Positions 1 through 10,163 of a stretch of 64,000 bases of DNA are shown here, in pieces. The notes beneath the pieces were generated by a model. It was given only the letters and a program-made list of their open reading frames with translations, did not search any database and was not told the origin of the DNA. The stretch's first letter is position 1; each line of letters begins with the position of its first letter. This DNA comes from Diplonema japonicum (taxonomy: Eukaryota > Euglenozoa > Diplonemea > Diplonemida > Diplonemidae): positions 496,001 to 560,000 of the forward strand of contig OZ025649.1 in assembly GCA_964019335.1 (NCBI GenBank). Reading direction: 5' to 3'. Made by a program: the position numbers and the translations under genes.

Positions 1-38
1 TCCGTCCGACATTATTCGTTTTACAGTATATAAATAAA

Positions 39-3000
39 ATGAGCCTCAATACAACAGCAACCATCGATATAGAAGGCTTCGAAGGTGTGATGATGCTTCT
101 AGGCTTTTTAACATCGGAGGGGCTCGTCCTTGGCGAGATGCTACTCGGTATGAGTGCTGCATCGGAACCCGTTAGCGTACTGTACAGAGCAATAGGAGTA
201 TATGGAGTTTGTGGGTTAGGATGGCTGTCGCTAGGGTATGGCATTGCAAGAGGGCATAATGGGGAAGTGATGGGGGTTAGTGAGGTGTTTTTGTCATCTA
301 ATGGGCCTCCTGCCGCAGCGGAGTATTTAAGTTTTCTTGTTTCGTTCTCAGCAGTTTCATATTCCGCTGCCATCTTGAGCAGTGCTTGCGTCGATCGCAC
401 AAGTATCGCCTCCCTCTTCCCATCCGTCTTCTTTTACTCCATATTCGTTTTTCCTACACTGCTTCTGTGGACCTCAGGCCCCAACGGTTGGCTCAAAAAC
501 ATATTTGATACCTCCTTCCTCGATTATAGCCACGCAGCAGTCATTCATATTGCGAGTGGGATGTGTTGTTTGATTATTTCTTGGCTCTCTGGTCCTCGAA
601 TCCTCCCCGGCACTATTGATATCTTCTCCGAGCAAGGGCAGCAGATCTCCCACTCTCTCTCAAGCTGCTACTACAGCTCCTTCGCCAATTTATTTATATG
701 GAGCAGCTGGCCCACTTGGGGCCTTTCGAACAACCCCGAAACCTCTTTCCTCAACTTTTTCATCAGCACTTCTCTCTCCTGTTCTTCATCAGTCTGCTGT
801 TGCTGCATCTTGTCCTTCGTGGACGCCGGTAACTACAACCTGTACCGTTTACAGCGGTCTGTGGTTTCGGGCCTTGTCGCAATACAATCCTCTAGTGCGT
901 TTATCCCTTTTGAGTTCTCGCCTGTGGTGGGTGCCCTGAGCTGCCTCGTTTTCCACGTGCTGTCTGCAGTTTTCAAGAAATGGCGTTTTGATGACGTTCT
1001 TGATGTAGTTGCCGTGCACGGTGGCTGTGGGGTGCTGGGCGTTGTGTGTGCAGGGCTGTTTGCTGATGGGCAGCTTGTTGAAAAGACGCTTGGCAAACCT
1101 TCTGACGGAGGGCTTACGAGTGGGAACCCTGTGCAGCTGGGGGTACAATTGTTGGGTCTATGCGTCCTAGTGGCGTGGGTGGGGGTCAGCTTCGGTGTTT
1201 TCGCAAAGCTGCTTGACAAGGTAGTCCCTTTCAAGCAGAGCGACCTGGTTCTCCGCAGGGGCGTTGACATCGACAACCATCACACAAGTGGCTACGCTGC
1301 CATGGTGAAGGCGGAGCGGGAGTTCCACGACGGCTTGAGCATCATAGGGAAGATGGAAAACTTCCTCGACGCTCTCATCGATTTCAACACAGACTCGGCC
1401 CAAGAACTCCTCACGTCCTGCAACACCAGTGGCCTTCAAGAGCTGCTGAACACAACGAAATACTACACGAACTACGTCCCACAACATTTGTTGAACAACA
1501 CACGTACGTGTCACCTGGTAGAGCCGCCTAAAGGGATGGGATGCATTGTGCAAACCGACATCCAATCATCCACATTGCTGTGGAGCTTCACAACTGAAAT
1601 GGCACAAGCGCTGCGGAAGCACAACAAGGTAATGCGCAGCGTAATCCAAGAATTCGAGGGGTACGAGGTGAAGACCATCGGGGACAGCTTCATCATTTGC
1701 TTCAGCACGGCATCCCAGGCGGTCAGGTTTTGCCTGAAAGCGCAAATGAGACTCCTCGAAACACGATGGCCACCGCTTGTCATGCAACACGAGGAGTGCA
1801 CAGCTGTGTTTTCTCCGGATGGGAAATTGGTTTCCGGCGGGCTTGGTGTACGCATGGGTGTTCACAAGGGCGAGGTGACACCAGAGTGCGATGCATTCTC
1901 AAACAGAGCCGAGTATTTCGGTGTAGTACCCAGAACCGCATCTGAAATGGAGCATCTCAGCACCGGAGGATTCATAATCATCACGGAAGACGTGTACGAT
2001 GAGGTAAAGGGCTTACGTGAAGTCACAGATGCCAACTGCAGAATTCTAAACTCAGTTGATAAGCGGTACTCAAAGAACATATTCGGCCTTATGCCCCTCG
2101 AGCTTGCCAGCAACTTCAAGGGCATGCTAGAACGGTTAAGCGTACGGTGGAAATCTGCACAGAAAGTGATGACCACCGACAAGCTGTCACATAAAGCGAC
2201 CATCGTAGCCATAAGGTCTAGGAACATGGAACTCTGCAGTTTGGGCTTTCTCGCCAACTTGGAGAACATAGTCAGCATACACGATGGTGTTGTCAATCAG
2301 GTGTTCGGGTCCACTCTGATGCTGTCGTACAATACTATGAAGCCGAACGGAAACCATCTTGAGAGTGCTTTCAGGTATGTTGTGTGCCCGACACCTGACC
2401 GAAAATAAATAGATCTCTTGGGAATATTTCGTTGGATCTTACCACAGAAGGTACCAATGCGGGGGTCTCGGTAGGCCCAGTCAGCTCTCGTATGACTCAT
2501 TTTCTTTCAGACTCCCGACAGTGCGCCATAAGGGGAAGTTTTCCACGCTCTTTGGCGATGCGTATGAGATGGCGTGGGCCCTTGCAGGTTACGCGCAGAA
2601 CGTCGAAGCGTACGCATTGTATTGCGACTTCGGCAGCGAGATGCGATTGCTGAAAGGACACGAGTTCTTGCTCAGCCTACTCGTTCACGTTGATACTTGG
2701 GACTTCCTGAACATAGGCACAGTGCCCATCTACCTAGCGGAAGCGACGAGCTTGCAATTCTATTATGACACCGGAAGAGCCGTTCTGTATTCTGACAAAA
2801 AAGATGCGGCACCATATAGTGAATTTCTCGAAACCGGGAACCGGTGCGATCTCCCAAGGTATGTGTGTTGTACCGCATCCCATAAACGCGCAGAGCTGAC
2901 AAAGGGGAAACCACTTTGTGCAATGTAATGACCTCTGTTTCAAGCCTGCATAGAGAACAAAGCTACCGCCCCTTCACGAAGAGAGCATTCTGTTCAAGCC

Positions 3001-3071
3001 CTGGAAGCCCAATGCCGCTTACCTTAGATGCAAGCTTAGATGCAAGCTCGTCTTTCCAGGCGTACTATTAG
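39..3071 (+). CDS. Ammonium transporter fused to class III adenylate cyclase
   Basis: Three exons fit: 39-2374, 2511-2858 and 2945-3071, with GT-AG introns of 136 and 86 nt, giving 936 aa. Residues 1-400 are an Amt/Rh-type membrane domain. The paired pore histidines are visible at H170 (VIHIASG) and H327 (AVHGGCG), with an Asp at D162 in the place of AmtB D160. Residues 500-660 are a class III nucleotidyl cyclase. It has metal aspartates D507 (TDIQSS) and D549 (TIGDSF) and K545, which favours ATP over GTP. The wording TDIQSST...YEVKTIGDSF is trypanosomatid-like. The Asn and Arg normally in the NxAARxE motif are replaced (R632, E636). Residues about 690-890 look like a second, degenerate cyclase fold (FGSTLML, no metal Asp). 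It probably senses or carries ammonium and makes or regulates cAMP at a membrane. The intron 2/exon 3 call is less sure than the rest. Confidence 0.85.
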
Positions 3072-3152
3072 TTAGGTATCCTAATATGTTTTTTCCTTCT
3101 TGTTCTATTCATTATCTACGTTCATTGCAACATGATAACATTAACAGGAAAG

Positions 3153-4634
3153 ATGGACGACGCACGGGCTGCTGCCATTTTGCAGCGGGCGTGGAAATGT
3201 TCTATGGCGCGTGAGGTGTATTACGACAAGCGAGAGGCCAGAGCAGAGTGTGTACTTGCGGAAATGGAGCATTCTGAAAAGGAAGAACTAGAAGAAGGGG
3301 TCCGCAGGATCAGCGAATGGTGGGTGGCTGTGGTGCGCAACAAACGAGCAGAGCGCGAGCAGGGTCAAGAGAACGTATCCAGCGTGCAAGGAACCACGGT
3401 CACACCGAGTATACAGGCAAGCTCAGGGACTAAGACAAAACGTCTGGATTCACCAAGAACTCACCAACGGCATTTAAAAGAGCAACAAGAGGCAGAAGGA
3501 GAACGGAGAAAAGAAGAAAAGCGGAAGGAACGCATTGCTGCGCGAAGACTTCGAGAGCTGCAGGTTAAGAGGCGAGAGGAAAGACAGCACGAAGAGAAGC
3601 AGCAAGACCCCAAAACAGAACAAGAAAAAGATGAAGCGGCGGAAAAACTGATGCGGCAGCTTATCGAGCAGAAGATGCTTGAAGAGGAGAGATACCGACT
3701 GCGCAAGGAAGACGAGAAAAGAAGGAAAAAGAAAAAGAAACTGCTGGAGGAGAAAAAAAAACAGGAATACCTCGATCTGGAGAACCTGCTGGTGAAAGAA
3801 AGGGTACAAATGGAGCAGAACCAAGAACAGAAAAAACACGATGCAAGGGTAAGACGGTTGGAAGCAATGCAAGAAAGGCAAAGGGAGAAGGAGCTTGCAG
3901 AAGTGAGGCGCAATCAGGAGCTTCATAAGGTGATGAAGAACAAACCACTCCACATCTTGATGGAAGAAAGAGCAGCGCAAGCAAGAGCGGAAGAGGAAGA
4001 AAGCAGAATCAACAGGTTGAAGGAAGTGAGACAAGCTATAAAGAACGGCGACTCGCAAAGCACAGGCAGCAGCGAGAAAAGATATTTTGTCGGAAAGACC
4101 CACGCGGCGGTTACCGGTGAGATCAAAGAGCTTAGGAACGCAAGGAAGACGAAGCTGGAAGAAATCGACTTAAGGAGGCGGAAAATGCATAATTTTTCCG
4201 AACTTGTGAAAGTGATGTACCAGCCAAAACAAGCTTCCCCAGTTCGGCCAGTCACAGAGACCGGTTTCAACAAATCTCCTCTCCCACCGCTTGTCCCCCG
4301 TGCTGGATCTGCGGAGCCACCAGGGCCTGACAGGCGTGCTATTGGGAACAACTACATGAAAGCGGCGAATGAGAAGGCACTGAAGCACCCGAAGGCGGAT
4401 GCTCCTCCTCAAGAAGCAGCTACCCCCTTAAAGCCTGTGAAGTTGGAGAGGGACAAGATCGGCGACAAGTACCTTCAAGACGCCAAGAGGTACACTAAGC
4501 CGCTGTCCCAGTGCAACAAGGCCATCGATGATGTAGAGCGTGCTAGACAGCTGAAGGAACTCCGGAAGAAGGCAAACAAACTGTCGGCCCACCTTGCAGT
4601 TTCTCCCATGAAAGGGAAAGGGATGGAGGTGTGA
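3153..4634 (+). CDS. IQ-motif coiled-coil protein
   Basis: Predicted 493 aa. The N-terminus has one IQ-like calmodulin-binding motif (AAAILQRAWKCSMARE). Residues about 100-310 are an almost unbroken Lys/Glu/Arg/Gln coiled coil, and a Pro-containing tail holds two repeats of a K-x-x-G-(N/D)-x-Y type (AIGNNYMKAA, KIGDKYLQDA). An in-frame ATG lies upstream at 3132, but an acceptor-like AG at 3146-3147 falls between the two, so the 3153 start is preferred if the mRNA is trans-spliced. Such proteins are common in cilia and cortical cytoskeleton. I do not recognise a specific family, so the role is open. Confidence 0.8.
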   Translation: MDDARAAAILQRAWKCSMAREVYYDKREARAECVLAEMEHSEKEELEEGVRRISEWWVAVVRNKRAEREQGQENVSSVQGTTVTPSIQASSGTKTKRLDSPRTHQRHLKEQQEAEGERRKEEKRKERIAARRLRELQVKRREERQHEEKQQDPKTEQEKDEAAEKLMRQLIEQKMLEEERYRLRKEDEKRRKKKKKLLEEKKKQEYLDLENLLVKERVQMEQNQEQKKHDARVRRLEAMQERQREKELAEVRRNQELHKVMKNKPLHILMEERAAQARAEEEESRINRLKEVRQAIKNGDSQSTGSSEKRYFVGKTHAAVTGEIKELRNARKTKLEEIDLRRRKMHNFSELVKVMYQPKQASPVRPVTETGFNKSPLPPLVPRAGSAEPPGPDRRAIGNNYMKAANEKALKHPKADAPPQEAATPLKPVKLERDKIGDKYLQDAKRYTKPLSQCNKAIDDVERARQLKELRKKANKLSAHLAVSPMKGKGMEV

Positions 4635-5375
4635 GGGGGGAAATCTATTTATTTTACAAAATTTTCAACAGGAAGAACAAGTCGTTAACCAGCAGTACTT
4701 CGAAGCTGTTGCTGCGAAGATGGATCTTCTGCTTGCATTGGGAAATTGAATTTGAAAATGGAAAAAAAAGATTTTTACCACCGTTTTGTCACCCCCCCCC
4801 CTTTTTTTTGAATTCGCTGCTTTCTTTCTTTTTTTTTTTTATAGTATTTTTCGTTTTGTTTTCCTCTAGTTTCCCTTGCTGTCTTTCTCCTTTTTTTTTC
4901 TTCTCATTTTTTTTTTCCGCAATGTAAACTCTTTATTTTTTCTTTGGGTGGCGGTAAGGAGTTGCTGCTACCACGGGCGGACGGGTGAAACAGAAAAATA
5001 GAAGATTTGGTATGATGACTAAGCACAATGTGGTGTTCATGCATCAGCCTGATAAAGAGGTTTACAGTTTCTTTCTTCTTTTTAGCGGGAGGGCAAAGAA
5101 GAAAATGTACAGCTACTCCCGCCCTGCACTTCCCTTTTTTCATAAAAAAGGGCCCTAGCAATAGGATTTGCTGTGCTGGCACCCACTCCCCCTTCTGAAC
5201 TACTTGTACGCATCTGTTACTTCAGTGAGATCTACCTTTTTTTTTTTTTTTTTTTTATATTCCTCTTCATGTCAGTCTCTTTTTTTTTTCTCCTTCTTTA
5301 AATCGTTTTCAATCCGCCTCCTTGAGGCTTTACAAAAAGTTGGCATGAAGAAGTTACGGGGAAAAAAAAAAAAGG

Positions 5376-5412
<37 letters not shown>

Positions 5413-5654
5413 CCGAAGAGGAAAGACGAATAAGTAAATCGTAGTCGGCTCAAAAGAAAATATCACACCAGTTTTTTTATTTTTATTTTGTTTTTTGTTT
5501 TGGTGCGATTACTTTTTTTTTCTTCTTCTTCCATCCCCCCTGTCCATCCACCCTGCCCTTGTTTTTTTTTTTTTATTCAGTCCACCTTCAAAAAAACTTC
5601 GCACTAACGGCGCACTATCTTAAAAAAAAAAAAGGAAAGGGCAGGGCAGAGGAG
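4635..5654 (+). other. Intergenic, homopolymer-rich
   Basis: No convincing gene. It holds many T and C runs and a pure A run of 36 nt at 5376-5411. An island of normal composition at 4920-5160 contains a 48-codon ORF (5012-5158) with no recognisable features. The last 75 nt are probably the 5' leader of the next gene. Confidence 0.6.
5561..5580 (+). promoter_or_regulatory. Candidate trans-splice acceptor (T tract + AG)
   Basis: A run of T ending TATTCAG lies 75 nt before the GH79-like start codon. There is no upstream coding exon for this AG to join, so it is a good candidate for spliced-leader addition. This is inferred from the layout. No leader RNA gene was found in the window. Confidence 0.4.
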
Positions 5655-7172
5655 ATGCTTCCCGTTGTAGTGTCAGCAATGATGGTAGCATCTGTGAATG
5701 TGTGCCCGGGTGCTTTTGTACCACCTGCAGCACCGTTGTTGCACAGCAAGCGTGAAACCGATTTCGAAGGCGTGCCTGTACCTGTGGAGGTGAACGTATT
5801 GAACACGATAATAAACAAACTGCCACAGCACCGAATGGTAGGTGTGGACATGTCTATGAACACAGCCCCATGTGGTGCGAACGCTGCAGATTTCACAAAC
5901 CCCGATTTTAAATTCCTCGTTTCCCAGCTCGCTGGAGGGCTCATTCGCTACAGCGGTTCAGCCACCTCAGTAACCGTTTACAACGTCTCAGAAAACGCCT
6001 GCTCACCCTACAACATGAGCAAAACGCAGCCCAGCGGTCTGTATTACTGTCCTGCTGTTGTAGAAAAGCCCGTCTGCCTCTCTGTACCCAGATGGCAAGC
6101 TATGAATCATTTCGCGTCGTCGGCCGGTCTAGAAGTCGTTCTCGGGCTTAACGGCTGCTGGCTCCGCAATTCATCCACAACCTCCATCTCGTGGAACGGC
6201 ATCGAAGGGCTGCTCTCCACAACAGCATCTGCCTCATGGTCGGCACTACACGCTGTTGAGTTCGGCGATCTGATCACCTCAAAGGTCACCTCAACACAGT
6301 ATTCAAGGGACCTGAACACCTTGAAAGGATACATTTCACAGTATTGGAAACAATCCCCACCAGGCATCATCGCACCTGATCAGATCCCTGCTGATGTGAA
6401 CACATCGTACTTGACACGAGTCGCGAAAAGCACGCAACTGGAAGCTCTCTCAGTACACCTGTTCTACACACAGTGCTTAGATGGGGGTTCACAGGTCCTA
6501 AACGTATCATGCGTCGAAGGATTGGATTATAAAAGAATCCCTCCGTTAAAATCGGCTGCTGCAGCGGGGAACGCATCGCTTTACAGTACACAAACAGCCT
6601 TTTCCGACGACTTAAGACCGGACAAAACCCTCAATGATTTTTCAATGATGTTCTGGTACGCCGGGACCATGGGACGCTTGGCAGCAATGGGCGTTGGGTG
6701 GGTTGGGTACCGAGACCTTCTTGGTAAGAAAGGCGCTTTGATATCATCTATCGACACGACACCTGGACATGGGTATTGGTTTCTACTCCTGTGGAACTAC
6801 ATAGTAGGGACAGAGGTTTTTGAAACCCACTTGACTTGCAACAACAACAACCCTGTTTGTTTGGAGAGCTTCAGAGGCTACGCTTTGTCTGGTAAGGGCG
6901 GCGGTGGGAAAGTACTATTCATGCTAAATTATCATACCGCACAGTCCTTCAACGTTACTTGTTCGTGGGGTGGAATATCCGCAACTTCTATGGACATGTT
7001 CCAGCTTACGGGATCCGCCTCCGACCCTGTTCTATCCTTAAATGGAGCTCCTCTTGTCTACACCGGTAAAGGCATCAGTGGTTTCCCTTTGATCACCCCC
7101 ACGATCTTGCAGCCAACTGACACAATTATCCTCCCTGCGCAGTCCATCACTTTCCTGATCAGAAATATTTGA
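5655..7172 (+). CDS. Secreted heparanase-like (GH79) protein, catalytic Glu residues lost
   Basis: 505 aa starting MLPVVVSAMMVASVNVCPG, a likely signal peptide. Upstream in-frame codons to 5559 are low-complexity leader and are not counted. The best family clue is the stretch from about residue 310 to 390 (FWYAGTMGRLAAMGVGWVGY then HGYWFLLLWNYIVGTEVF). It tracks heparanase/beta-glucuronidase GH79 closely. In that alignment the acid/base motif GNE reads GDL (L206) and the nucleophile motif GET/GEA reads STQ (Q313). Both catalytic glutamates are therefore missing, though the fold and many N-glycosylation sites (N-x-S/T) remain. It is more likely a glycan-binding or decoy protein than a hydrolase. 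The fold assignment is good; the loss of activity is inferred. Confidence 0.72.
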   Translation: MLPVVVSAMMVASVNVCPGAFVPPAAPLLHSKRETDFEGVPVPVEVNVLNTIINKLPQHRMVGVDMSMNTAPCGANAADFTNPDFKFLVSQLAGGLIRYSGSATSVTVYNVSENACSPYNMSKTQPSGLYYCPAVVEKPVCLSVPRWQAMNHFASSAGLEVVLGLNGCWLRNSSTTSISWNGIEGLLSTTASASWSALHAVEFGDLITSKVTSTQYSRDLNTLKGYISQYWKQSPPGIIAPDQIPADVNTSYLTRVAKSTQLEALSVHLFYTQCLDGGSQVLNVSCVEGLDYKRIPPLKSAAAAGNASLYSTQTAFSDDLRPDKTLNDFSMMFWYAGTMGRLAAMGVGWVGYRDLLGKKGALISSIDTTPGHGYWFLLLWNYIVGTEVFETHLTCNNNNPVCLESFRGYALSGKGGGGKVLFMLNYHTAQSFNVTCSWGGISATSMDMFQLTGSASDPVLSLNGAPLVYTGKGISGFPLITPTILQPTDTIILPAQSITFLIRNI

Positions 7173-7743
7173 AAGGATCATATATTTTGCCTGTTGAACG
7201 TGTTCCCCCTTTTTTTGGGAAGCTTTATTCCCATTTCTTTTCTTCGAGCCGATCGTCACGTGTGTGTAATATTTTTTTTTTTTTAAATAAACATATCGTT
7301 TCTCCCTCTTTTTTTTTTTTTTATGGGAGGGGAGACCAATGCGATACCTGATGGTAGCATTCACAACTCACGACCCTGTGACTCTGTGACCCTGCTCCAA
7401 AGAACTGGGCGCGAGCTCCATGCCACCAAAGCCATTAGATCCGATATGTGGCTGCATATTCGATGCCCCCTTTGTCTCCGCTGGGAAGATGGATGTCTAA
7501 AATCCTAAAAAGTCAACCTAAAAACCTTTTAAGTTGCAAGGTTGTGTTTAGGGGGGGGGGGAAAGAAAAAAAGGAAAAAAAAAAAAAAAAAAACGAAAAC
7601 GCCGTCAAAACAATTACTTTGCAAACACACCTCTCCCCCCCGCTTCTCTTAACGGAAAGAAGAAAAAAAAAAGCCAATATCTTTCATTCAGGCCATGGAC
7701 ATTTTTTTTTAAAAACCCATTAAGAAAAAAAAAAAAAAAAAAA
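7173..7743 (+). other. Intergenic with one non-repetitive island
   Basis: Mostly T, A and G runs. Bases about 7323-7508 have ordinary composition and an open frame of 61 codons starting just after a T tract. The peptide is not recognisable and the start is inside the tract, so I leave it uncalled. It could equally be a non-coding RNA. Confidence 0.4.
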
Positions 7744-8430
7744 ATGCCTTTTGGCGACTCAACTGGTGGTACCGCTGCCACAAGGATTAAGCAGCTCTCA
7801 CCAGCTGATAGCATGAAAATACGTGAAAAACAGCAAGGGTCTGGAAAGGCAAAGGTGATACAAATAGACTATGAGACGTTTCAAAAGGAAAACGCGGTAT
7901 TTCGAGATGCCGGCCCGCAGGACACCAGCGATGGACAGCTGATGATGGCGGTGAGGAACACTATGCAGATGAAGGCCCGTGACGAACGAAAATGCTTCAA
8001 CACTATGCTAATCAGTAAGATGGGGTCGAATCAACACGAGGAGCTTAAAAGAAGCAGGGTTTCCGTGAAGGATTTTTTAGACCAGCTAGAAAAGTGGAAG
8101 CTTGCCTTCAACAGAGACCAATTGCAGACCATCTTGCAAACATATGAAAACACGCCAAATGAGGGTCTAGACTTCAGCGACTTCTGCGATATCGCAGCGG
8201 GTGAGGAACCTTCTCACTCCACAACACGGCGCTTTGAACACACACAGCAGCTTGAAGTACAAAAGGCGAAACCGCTCTCTCGATCTGCTGCCTCAAATGT
8301 CCTCAGTTGCACTTCCGCCTCTGTTCCCTCAGGCAAGTACTCTACCTATGACAAGACTATCCCGCTCTACGGGTGTGGCAATGGGCTGGACATCAACACG
8401 GACGGGACCAACAACGGTTATTTCAACTAA
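7744..8430 (+). CDS. EF-hand-like hypothetical protein
   Basis: 228 aa, single exon, starting at the first ATG after an A run. Residues about 105-155 (VSVKDFLDQLEKWKL...LQTILQTY...LDFSDFCDIA) have the helix-loop-helix spacing of a calmodulin-like EF-hand pair. The loops lack the usual acidic Ca2+ ligands, so calcium binding is doubtful. The C-terminal 70 residues are Ser/Thr-rich and end GLDINTDGTNNGYFN. Such degenerate EF-hand proteins are frequent in flagella. No specific family is recognised. Confidence 0.7.
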   Translation: MPFGDSTGGTAATRIKQLSPADSMKIREKQQGSGKAKVIQIDYETFQKENAVFRDAGPQDTSDGQLMMAVRNTMQMKARDERKCFNTMLISKMGSNQHEELKRSRVSVKDFLDQLEKWKLAFNRDQLQTILQTYENTPNEGLDFSDFCDIAAGEEPSHSTTRRFEHTQQLEVQKAKPLSRSAASNVLSCTSASVPSGKYSTYDKTIPLYGCGNGLDINTDGTNNGYFN

Positions 8431-8563
8431 AGAGGTTATTATAAATAGAAGGAAAAAAAAAGAAAAGAAGAAGAAACCAAAAAAAAAAAACAAAATAAAA
8501 CCAATAACAAGAAAGCGTTTACACGTTTTTTTTCCCCCCCCTCCGCGTCCTTCCTTTCTCCCA

Positions 8564-8594
<31 letters not shown>

Positions 8595-8644
8595 CCGCCA
8601 GAAAAAAAAAAAAAAGTCGGGAGGGGGAGCGGGGAAAAAAAGAA

Positions 8645-9526
8645 ATGATAGCGAGGCTCGAGCTCCTCCAAAAGGCGTTGATCGCCGAGCGAAGCGGGAG
8701 GCACCGTCAGATGGTGGCGCTCATGAGGGAGGTGGCTGAGATGAACGTGGCGCTCTCACTGGAAGAGCGAGAGACGCTTATGGTGGCTTACCACAAATTG
8801 TTGAATGAAAAGACCAAAGCGCACAGCAAACTAAGAGAATGCATCCGAGAAGCAAACCCAACTGAAGAGGTTCTCAAAAGCCTGGAGACCCTCCAAAACA
8901 CCATGAAAAAGGAAGTGACCAACATCTGTGCCGAAGTCACAGGTCTGATAGCCAGACACATACTACCATCGGCAACAACACCTGAAAGCGAGGTGTTGTA
9001 CAAGAAATGGCATGCAGACACATTAAGAGTAGCCGTGAGATACGCAGAGAATGAAGCAGCTGGGGCAGAACTCGAGGAAGCGTCAAAAAACATGTACAAA
9101 ATGGCAGTGCAGGAGGCCGTGATGGAGCTCCCGCCTACAAATGTTATAAGATTGACGCTGGCCTTGAATTATGCTACTTTCCGAGCAGAGGTGCTTAATG
9201 ATGTTCTTGGTGCGGTGGAGCTTTCTGACAGTGCCATCGAAGACGCCTCTGCGGAGTGGACTGGGAAGCGATCAAAGGCAGCAGACCAAGCTGCTACAGT
9301 CATCCACCTCCTTCATCAGAACACGTTGTTTTGGTCCACTGCCGCCAATAAGCTGAGCCACCTCGACCCTGCTTCAGTGTTGCTCTCTGATTCAGAGGCC
9401 TGCAGCTCTATAGACGACCACATGTCTCCCATCGTCTCACCTGCCAAACACCCGTTACCCCCTTCAGACGGGGATCTCCGTTCAATGTTGGAGCATGTTG
9501 TAAGCAGGAAGATGGACTTTAAGTGA
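8645..9526 (+). CDS. Divergent 14-3-3 protein
   Basis: 293 aa from ATG 8645; the in-frame extension upstream is low-complexity and overlaps the previous gene. The 14-3-3 signatures run in order: ERSGRHRQMVALMREVAEM, LSLEERETLMVAYHKL, PPTNVIRLTLALNYATF, and TVIHLLHQNTLFWSTA near residue 240. These match helices 1, 3, 7 and 9 of the family. In the phosphopeptide groove, the Lys of the AYKN motif is His here, the Arg of GARR is Lys, and the Arg-Tyr pair keeps Arg (TLRV) but not Tyr. It also has a longer tail than the usual about 245 aa. Binding of phosphoserine partners may therefore be altered. The fold call is firm. Confidence 0.85.
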   Translation: MIARLELLQKALIAERSGRHRQMVALMREVAEMNVALSLEERETLMVAYHKLLNEKTKAHSKLRECIREANPTEEVLKSLETLQNTMKKEVTNICAEVTGLIARHILPSATTPESEVLYKKWHADTLRVAVRYAENEAAGAELEEASKNMYKMAVQEAVMELPPTNVIRLTLALNYATFRAEVLNDVLGAVELSDSAIEDASAEWTGKRSKAADQAATVIHLLHQNTLFWSTAANKLSHLDPASVLLSDSEACSSIDDHMSPIVSPAKHPLPPSDGDLRSMLEHVVSRKMDFK

Positions 9527-9621
9527 TGTGCTTGCATTTTTTTTTGTTTCCTTTTTTATTTCTTTCTCTCGCTCTCCTAACTCACAGAGACTTTTAAAAA
9601 AAAAAAAAAATAATAATAAAT

Positions 9622-9937
9622 ATGTTCAGACAAACGGCGTTGCGGTTGTGCGGGTACCGTGCCAGGTTTGCGATTTTTTTTCTCTCTCTTTTCTTTGGCT
9701 TTTCTTTACGAAGGGGGGGGGGAAAAAATACCCTTCAGGTTCGAACAATTGAAAGCAGACCCCAACACTGTGCTCGGTGGCCCCAGTTATGGGTACCTCC
9801 AAAGTCAGTTGGACCAGTACTGCGGGCTGTTGAATAAGTACGGTGGGAAGCAGACGGAGATGGAGAGGGTGAAGAAGCTTGGGAGACAGCTCGGGTTCGA
9901 ATTCACAAAGGGTAAAACGAGGCAAAAGCCAGAATAG
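9622..9937 (+). CDS. Small probable mitochondrial protein
   Basis: Two exons, 9622-9665 and 9739-9937, around a 73 nt GT-AG intron that contains T and G runs. The product is 80 aa. The N-terminus (MFRQTALRLCGYRARF) is rich in Arg with no acidic residue, like a mitochondrial presequence. The rest is a charged helix-forming domain ending in a basic tail. It is too short to place in a family by eye; a respiratory-chain accessory subunit, assembly factor or mitoribosomal protein would fit. The splice is well supported because the two frames join cleanly and neither exon stands alone. Confidence 0.65.
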
Positions 9938-10163
9938 TAGAAACCCGTTACAAAAAAAAAAAAAAAAAAAAAAAAAGCACCCGTTTCTACCTACCTTCGT
10001 TAGTTCTTCCCTTTTTCTTTATCACATGATTATACCCCTCCCTTACTGTGTCCCTTTTTTTTCTGTTCTCTTCCGGCGAATCTGGAAACAAGAGAAAAAG
10101 GAAGTGTTATTCAAAAAACCAGCAGTCCTTTACGCACACCACCAAGCGACAGGGAAGGCCTTT

